DNA from: DASVEE01 sp036399695
GTDB lineage: Bacteria > Acidobacteriota > Thermoanaerobaculia > Gp7-AA8
Reading direction: 5' to 3'
Length of the DNA stretch: 9,589 bases
Assembly: GCA_036399695.1 (NCBI GenBank)
Contig: DASWMP010000022.1
Coordinates: forward strand, 1-9,589
A program made the translations under genes and the position numbers. Positions within the stretch are counted from its first letter, which is position 1. The number at the start of each line of letters is the position of its first letter. The notes beneath the pieces were generated by a model, which ran no database searches, was not told the origin of the DNA, and was given only the letters and a program-made list of their open reading frames with translations. Shown here piece by piece: positions 5,489 through 9,589 of this stretch.

Positions 5489-6997
5489 ATGGCCGTGAGG
5501 GGCGAGGAAGTCGCGACTTCGATCGAAGCGCACGTTCGCGAAGCGATCGAAAGAATGGTGGCTGAGATCCACTCGTCCGTCGAAGACGTGCGCATCACGG
5601 TCGACTCGCAGTTGAAGGCCGCGCTCCAGAGCGTCCAGGCCGACGTCAAGAGCATTTCGTTCCTCCCGCACATCCAGAAGTCGATCGGGGAGCTGGAGTC
5701 GGAGTACGCCGCCGCACAGCCCGCCGCGGCTGCGCCCGCGACCGCCGGCGCCTCGCGCGTCAAGCATGCGCTGCAGACGATCGAGCGCGGCAAGTCGCAG
5801 GTGGACGTGCTGAACTCGCTGCTCGACGCCTGTCTCGACTTCGGCTCGCGCGCCGCCCTGCTGATCCTGCGGGGAGAAACGTTCTCCGGCTGGAAAGGTG
5901 TCGGCTTCTCCGCCGCCGGCGGCAACGACGAGATGATCAAGCGCTTCAACGCCGCGCCGGGGCTCATCCCCGAGCTGGACAGCGTGCTGCGCAACGAGCA
6001 CGTGATCACCTGGGACGGCGCGAACCTCTCGACCCGCCTCGGCGTCCCCGCGTCCGATCAGGCCGTGCTGGTACCGATGGTCATCAAGGACAAGGTCGCG
6101 GCTGCCGTCTACGTGGACGCCGTCACCGACGATGGCTCGAAGTTCGACGCCTCGTCGATCGAGATCCTGGTCTTTGCCACGGGGCTGCTGATCGATACGC
6201 TGGCCATCCGCAAGAAGACGCCGTCTCCCAGCCTCACCGAGGCTACGGCCAGCGATGCGGACCTCGGATCGGCCACGGTCATGGCCCCGCCGCCCGCCCG
6301 GCCGGCTGCACCTGCGCCTGCGCCTGCACCGGCCCCCACTCCCGCGCCGGCACCGGCTCCGGCTCCGGCCGCTGCGGCGCCGGTGGCACCAGCCGCCGCA
6401 CGTCCGGTCCCGGCAGACGAGAACCCTGACGCCACCCGTTCCTTCACCGCCGAGCAGATGCGGGAGATGATCTCCGCTGCCCGTCCGGGCTTCAACGTGC
6501 CGTCTGCCGATGAGTTCAGCGGCAGCAGCGCTGCCTCCGCTCCGGCGACGACTCGACGGATGCCGACGATGGAACGCGCCGCGCCCGCGCCCGCGCCTGC
6601 TCCCGTGGCTCCGCCTCCCGCGCCGGCACCCGCGCCAGCCGCGACCGCGCCAGCCACCGAGGAACCGGCCCGCAGCTCGACGCAGTACATCCCCCCGGCC
6701 GGCGTCCGCACCGGCAACGCCCTCGGCGGCAATCAAACCGAGGACGCCAAGAAGCACGACGAAGCCCGCCGCTTCGCCCGGCTGCTGGTGTCGGAGATCA
6801 AGCTCTACAACGAAGCCAAGGTAGAGCAGGGCCGCCGCAACCGCGACCTGTACGACCGCCTCAAGGAAGACATCGACCGCAGCCGCCAGATGTACGACGA
6901 GCGCATCGGTGAAGACGTGCGCAAGCAGAGCAACTACTTCTACGACGAGCTGGTGAGGATTCTGGCGGACGGCAAGGCGGAGTCTCTGGGCCTGTAG
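5489..6997 (+). CDS. GAF-domain protein with Pro/Ala linkers and charged C-terminal helices
   Basis: A 502-residue protein without signal peptide or membrane segment, so probably cytoplasmic. Order: a helical N-terminus (about 1-75; EAHVREAIERMVAEIHSSVEDV and a short Ala-rich link), a GAF-like domain (about 91-231: VDVLNSLLDACLDFGSRAALLIL, GWKGVGFS, VLVPMVIKDKVAAAVYVDA), a Pro/Ala linker (about 257-309), a short conserved-looking island (DATRSFTAEQMREMISAARPGF), a second Pro/Ala linker (about 375-400), and a C-terminal charged helical domain (about 420-502: RRFARLLVSEIKLYNE, RNRDLYDRLKEDIDRSR, NYFYDELVRILA). GAF domains bind small molecules or mediate dimerisation; no ligand residues can be assigned. 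With no kinase, cyclase or DNA-binding domain, the protein looks like a sensor or scaffold that passes its signal through the C-terminal helices; that is inference. The start is set by a strong ribosome-binding site. Confidence 0.82.
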   Translation: MAVRGEEVATSIEAHVREAIERMVAEIHSSVEDVRITVDSQLKAALQSVQADVKSISFLPHIQKSIGELESEYAAAQPAAAAPATAGASRVKHALQTIERGKSQVDVLNSLLDACLDFGSRAALLILRGETFSGWKGVGFSAAGGNDEMIKRFNAAPGLIPELDSVLRNEHVITWDGANLSTRLGVPASDQAVLVPMVIKDKVAAAVYVDAVTDDGSKFDASSIEILVFATGLLIDTLAIRKKTPSPSLTEATASDADLGSATVMAPPPARPAAPAPAPAPAPTPAPAPAPAPAAAAPVAPAAARPVPADENPDATRSFTAEQMREMISAARPGFNVPSADEFSGSSAASAPATTRRMPTMERAAPAPAPAPVAPPPAPAPAPAATAPATEEPARSSTQYIPPAGVRTGNALGGNQTEDAKKHDEARRFARLLVSEIKLYNEAKVEQGRRNRDLYDRLKEDIDRSRQMYDERIGEDVRKQSNYFYDELVRILADGKAESLGL

Positions 6998-7056
6998 TAG
7001 CTGGGGCGCCCACCCCCGAGGTCCATTCCTCCGGACAAGCGGCCGTTCGGGTGCAC

Positions 7057-7080
7057 GGGACAGACAAGAGTGTCTGTCCC
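7057..7080. repeat. Perfect 10-bp hairpin GGGACAGACA/TGTCTGTCCC
   Basis: GGGACAGACA (7057-7066), loop AGAG, TGTCTGTCCC (7071-7080). It lies 60 nt past the GAF-gene stop and has no T-tract. Its inner core GACAGACA/TGTCTGTC is the 20-39 hairpin with one A-T pair in place of a G-C pair, so the two are probably members of one dispersed palindrome family. Confidence 0.7.
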
Positions 7081-7177
7081 ACATCTGAAGTCAACGCCAT
7101 TGGGGCTTTCGCCCGGGGCTACACCGCTGGCGCCCGCGGAGCGGGCCTGGATCTGCCGCGCGAACGGCCGCTGCCTA

Positions 7178-7199
7178 CCGCCAACTGCCACCGCCAACT
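7178..7199 (-). repeat. Partial heptamer array, copy 3
   Basis: CCGCCAACTGCCACCGCCAAC reads on the minus strand as GTTGGCG, then GTGGCA, then GTTGGCGG. It is the same unit family as the two complete elements but has only the inverted-side array and one unit shortened by a base. No partner array is visible in the spacer. It ends 44 nt before the transglycosylase start. Confidence 0.6.
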
Positions 7200-7243
7200 C
7201 CCTGTCCCCCAATCTGGCAGCGCCTTAGCACTAGGCTGCCCCT

Positions 7244-9547
7244 GTGAAGTTGCCTCGCAGCAGAAAGGCGGTTGCCATCGTCGTGGCGGCCGTGCTCGCG
7301 GTTACCGTCATCGCGGTCGTGCTTTCCCTTCGGACGAAGGAGACGGCCAAGGAAGTGGCCGAGGCGGCCGTCTCCTCGCAGCCCGAAGCGCCGCCTGATC
7401 TGCAGAAGTTTCGCAATCAGTTCACGGCCGCGCTCAAAGCCATCGCCGACAAGAACGGGCCGGAGGTGGTCAGGCAGCTTTCCGGTTTCAACTTCGGCTC
7501 GCGCGGCGTCGAGGAGTACCGCCTTTACTACCTGGCCCAGGGGCACGAGCTTGCGAAGAACGAAGGCGCCGAGCGGGTGACGCTCGCGCAGCTCTGGCGG
7601 CGGAACCCGAAAATGGTCGCCGGTCCGGACGCTGCGCTGAAGCTCGGGAACCTCTACACCGCGCGCGGCGCGTTCCGCAACGCGGCGGAGGTCTACGCCT
7701 CGATCCCCTCGCGCAGCGCCGTCGCGGCCACGGACGCCAACGCCCGCTGGCTGGCCATCGAGACGCGCCTCTACAACGGGGACGTCTCCGGGGCCCTCTT
7801 CGCGGCGCGCAACATCGCCATCCACAATCCCCGTTCGGAGCAGGCCGGCGATGCGCTCGCCGTGGCGCGCGCGCTGTCGGGCCTGGAGAAGGACGCGTCG
7901 CTGCCGCTCACGCCCTCCGAACGGCTCACGCGCGCCGAGGCGCTGCGGCTCAATGGGGATCCGCAGAGCGCCGTCGACGAGCTCACCGCGCTGGCCAACG
8001 TGGCCCCGGCGAGCATCCGCGACGAGGTCCAGCTCCAGCGCGGCCTGGCCCTGCACACGCTCCGCAGGTTCGAGGATTCGATCAAGACGCTCGAGCCGCT
8101 CACCTCGGGCGAGTTCAAGGTGGCGATTCCGGCGCTCAGCACGCTCTCGAAGAACTACCGCATCCTGGCCGCCTCGATCGATCCGACGGTCTACAAGACC
8201 ATCAAGGAAAAGAAGCAGGTCGGAACGATCAAGCAGCGCGTCGGCAAGGGGAAGAAGCGGCGCACCATCACGAAGCCGAAGTTCCAGACGGTCACGAGGC
8301 AGATCAAGCTGATCGACCTGGCGAAGAAGCAGAAGAAGGACAACTACGACCGTCTCACGGCCGAGCGTCTGAAGGACCTGCTGCAGATCAAGAAGCTCGA
8401 CGACGACCTGCGCCTCGAGGTGCTCAACTCCCTCATCGCCCGCGCGCAGTCGAAGAACCAGGACGATTACCTCCGCGAGATCATCCCGGCCGCGGTGAAG
8501 CTCGACCCCCTGGCCGATCCGGCGCTGCAGTACTTCTGGGACCGCGGCTGGGCGGCCTACACGCGCGGCGACCTGCAGGGCGCGCGCAAGACGTTCCGCT
8601 TCATCGCCGACACCTACACGACGAACACGAACGTCCGCCGCCAGTCCGAGTACTGGTTCGCCCGCACCTCGGAACGCCTCGGGCAGAAGGAAGAAGCGAA
8701 GGCCATCTATCAGAAGCTCGCCGGCGCGCCGTACGCCGACCTCTACGCCCTCCACTCCGTCCAGCGCGGCGCCACGCGCCAGCCGAACAAGACGAACCCG
8801 CTGAAGATCGAGAAGAAGGAAGACTGGGCCGAGATCGCGGAGAAGGACATGCCGGCGGAGCTGAAGCTGGCCTACGAGCTCACGGCCCTCTCGGACATGC
8901 GGGACGCGCAGCTCGAGATCCAGCGCAATGCCCGCCGCACGAACATCAAGTACGCCGAAGCGCTGATGGCCGACCTGTACCACAGCCGCGGCGACCTGAT
9001 TCCGATGTACCGCTCGATCCGGAAGGCGTGGCCGCAGCTCGCGACCGTCGACCAGGATCAGGTCCCGAGCTACTTCGTCAAAATGTACTACCCGACGAAG
9101 TACCACGACTCGATCGAGAAATACGCGAAGCAGCACGGTGTCGATCCGCACCTGGTGATGGGGCTGATCCTGCAGGAGAGCTACTACAACCCGAAGGCGA
9201 AGTCGCGCGTCGGCGCCACGGGCCTGATGCAGCTCATGCCGCCGACGGCGAGGGACGTGTCGGCGAAGCTGGGCATTTCGTACTCACCGGGGCGCCTCGA
9301 AAATCCCGAGTACAACGTCCGTCTCGGCACCCGCCACCTGAAGATGCTCGTGGACATGTTCAACGGCAACACGTATCTCGCGGTGGCCTCCTACAACGGC
9401 GGCCAGGGCAACGTCATGAAATGGCGCCGCGCCGCGCCGGGCAAGCCGATGGACGAGTTCATCGAATCGATCCCCTTCCCGGAAACGCGCGGCTATGTGA
9501 AGCGGGTGACGATGTTGAAGAGTACGTACGAGCGGTTGACGCTTTGA
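7244..9547 (+). CDS. Membrane-anchored soluble-lytic-type murein transglycosylase (GH23/SLT)
   Basis: A 767-residue peptidoglycan lyase of the Slt70 type, which cuts the MurNAc-GlcNAc bond to give 1,6-anhydro ends. A basic N-terminus (MKLPRSRKA) and one hydrophobic segment (about 9-28) suggest an inner-membrane anchor with the rest periplasmic. Residues about 45-610 are helical, TPR-like repeats (for example GALFAARNIAIHNPRSEQAG, RGDLQGARKTFRFIADTYTT), matching the ring-shaped solenoid of Slt70. A Lys/Arg-rich block (about 316-369) interrupts it. The catalytic domain (about 620-767) has LILQESYYNP with catalytic Glu645, GLMQLMPPTA, NVRLGTRHL, AVASYNGG and PFPETRGYVKRV. It is longer than E. 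coli Slt70 (about 645 aa), partly through the Lys-rich block. The GTG at 7244 is chosen because it keeps the basic residues before the anchor; only a weak AGG lies upstream. No partner gene adjoins it. Confidence 0.94.
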   Translation: MKLPRSRKAVAIVVAAVLAVTVIAVVLSLRTKETAKEVAEAAVSSQPEAPPDLQKFRNQFTAALKAIADKNGPEVVRQLSGFNFGSRGVEEYRLYYLAQGHELAKNEGAERVTLAQLWRRNPKMVAGPDAALKLGNLYTARGAFRNAAEVYASIPSRSAVAATDANARWLAIETRLYNGDVSGALFAARNIAIHNPRSEQAGDALAVARALSGLEKDASLPLTPSERLTRAEALRLNGDPQSAVDELTALANVAPASIRDEVQLQRGLALHTLRRFEDSIKTLEPLTSGEFKVAIPALSTLSKNYRILAASIDPTVYKTIKEKKQVGTIKQRVGKGKKRRTITKPKFQTVTRQIKLIDLAKKQKKDNYDRLTAERLKDLLQIKKLDDDLRLEVLNSLIARAQSKNQDDYLREIIPAAVKLDPLADPALQYFWDRGWAAYTRGDLQGARKTFRFIADTYTTNTNVRRQSEYWFARTSERLGQKEEAKAIYQKLAGAPYADLYALHSVQRGATRQPNKTNPLKIEKKEDWAEIAEKDMPAELKLAYELTALSDMRDAQLEIQRNARRTNIKYAEALMADLYHSRGDLIPMYRSIRKAWPQLATVDQDQVPSYFVKMYYPTKYHDSIEKYAKQHGVDPHLVMGLILQESYYNPKAKSRVGATGLMQLMPPTARDVSAKLGISYSPGRLENPEYNVRLGTRHLKMLVDMFNGNTYLAVASYNGGQGNVMKWRRAAPGKPMDEFIESIPFPETRGYVKRVTMLKSTYERLTL

Positions 9548-9556
9548 TCTCGGAGT

Positions 9557-9576
9557 GCGGTGGCGAACGCCACCGC
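9557..9576 (+). terminator. Strong hairpin after the transglycosylase gene
   Basis: GCGGTGGC (9557-9564), loop GAAC, GCCACCGC (9569-9576): a perfect 8-bp GC-rich stem starting 9 nt past the stop. No run of T follows, so it is either a non-canonical terminator, a 3'-end stabiliser or another dispersed palindrome. Confidence 0.5.
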
Positions 9577-9589
9577 TCTGGTACACGTA

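Larger units (their letters stand above)
6998..7243. other. Gene-free spacer composed of small repeats
   Basis: This 246-nt spacer holds, in order: a second TAG right after the GAF stop, a 59-nt stretch with nothing clear, a perfect 10-bp hairpin (7057-7080), a GC-rich segment with a GGGC-TTTC-GCCC hairpin (7103-7114) and a GCCCGC-GGA-GCGGGC hairpin (7132-7146), and a partial heptamer array (about 7178-7199). No promoter for the downstream gene was recognised. Confidence 0.6.

Noticed and set aside
5374..7084. Long minus-strand open frame upstream of the lipoprotein start, continuous with it
   Set aside because: It is antisense to the GAF gene, and its Arg/Gly/Ala/His-rich make-up is that of a high-GC shadow frame. 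The signal peptide starting at 5371 marks the true N-terminus.
7175..9151. 658-codon minus-strand open frame
   Set aside because: It is antisense to the transglycosylase, whose plus-strand frame carries all SLT motifs. The antisense product is Arg/Leu/Val-biased with no domain.

Overview
The window is a high-GC bacterial stretch with nine protein-coding genes and no rRNA, tRNA or CRISPR. The gene mix fits Acidobacteriota or a similar high-GC soil phylum: a DUF4097-type lipoprotein, a GAF protein with long Pro/Ala linkers, a large anchored Slt-type transglycosylase, an FmdB/EcsC pair, and intergenic spaces packed with small repeats. No marker gene proves the phylum, so this is inference.

Layout. 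(1) 1-1610: an RDD membrane protein (minus) sits back to back with a DUF4097-like lipoprotein (plus). The lipoprotein's stop codon runs straight into a heptamer-repeat element containing an imperfect 125-bp tandem duplication. (2) 1612-2970: a polytopic GT-C-like membrane protein (plus). It converges on (3) 3013-3315, an unrecognised 100-residue protein (minus). (4) 3380-3642: a second heptamer-bounded element with a 30-bp inverted repeat in its core. (5) 3648-5371: a minus-strand cluster, in transcription order TPR/BamE-like lipoprotein, FmdB zinc-ribbon protein, EcsC-family protein, with short or overlapping junctions. (6) 5402-6997: a good sigma70-type promoter drives a GAF-domain protein with Pro/Ala linkers and a charged helical C-terminal domain. 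(7) 6998-7243: a 246-bp spacer made largely of small hairpins and a partial heptamer array. (8) 7244-9547: a membrane-anchored lytic transglycosylase with a helical solenoid and an SLT domain, followed by a strong hairpin.

Most products are predicted to be envelope-associated: two lipoproteins, two or three membrane proteins and a peptidoglycan lyase. No single pathway ties them together. The clearest candidate operon is lipoprotein-FmdB-EcsC.

The most notable non-coding signal is a family of elements built from 7-bp units (GTTGGCA/GTTGGCG). Two complete copies lie 2-5 nt past a stop codon. They share an identical 33-nt gene-proximal end in the same orientation to the upstream gene, and each closes with an inverted array. 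A second dispersed family is a palindromic hairpin whose two copies differ by a compensated base pair.
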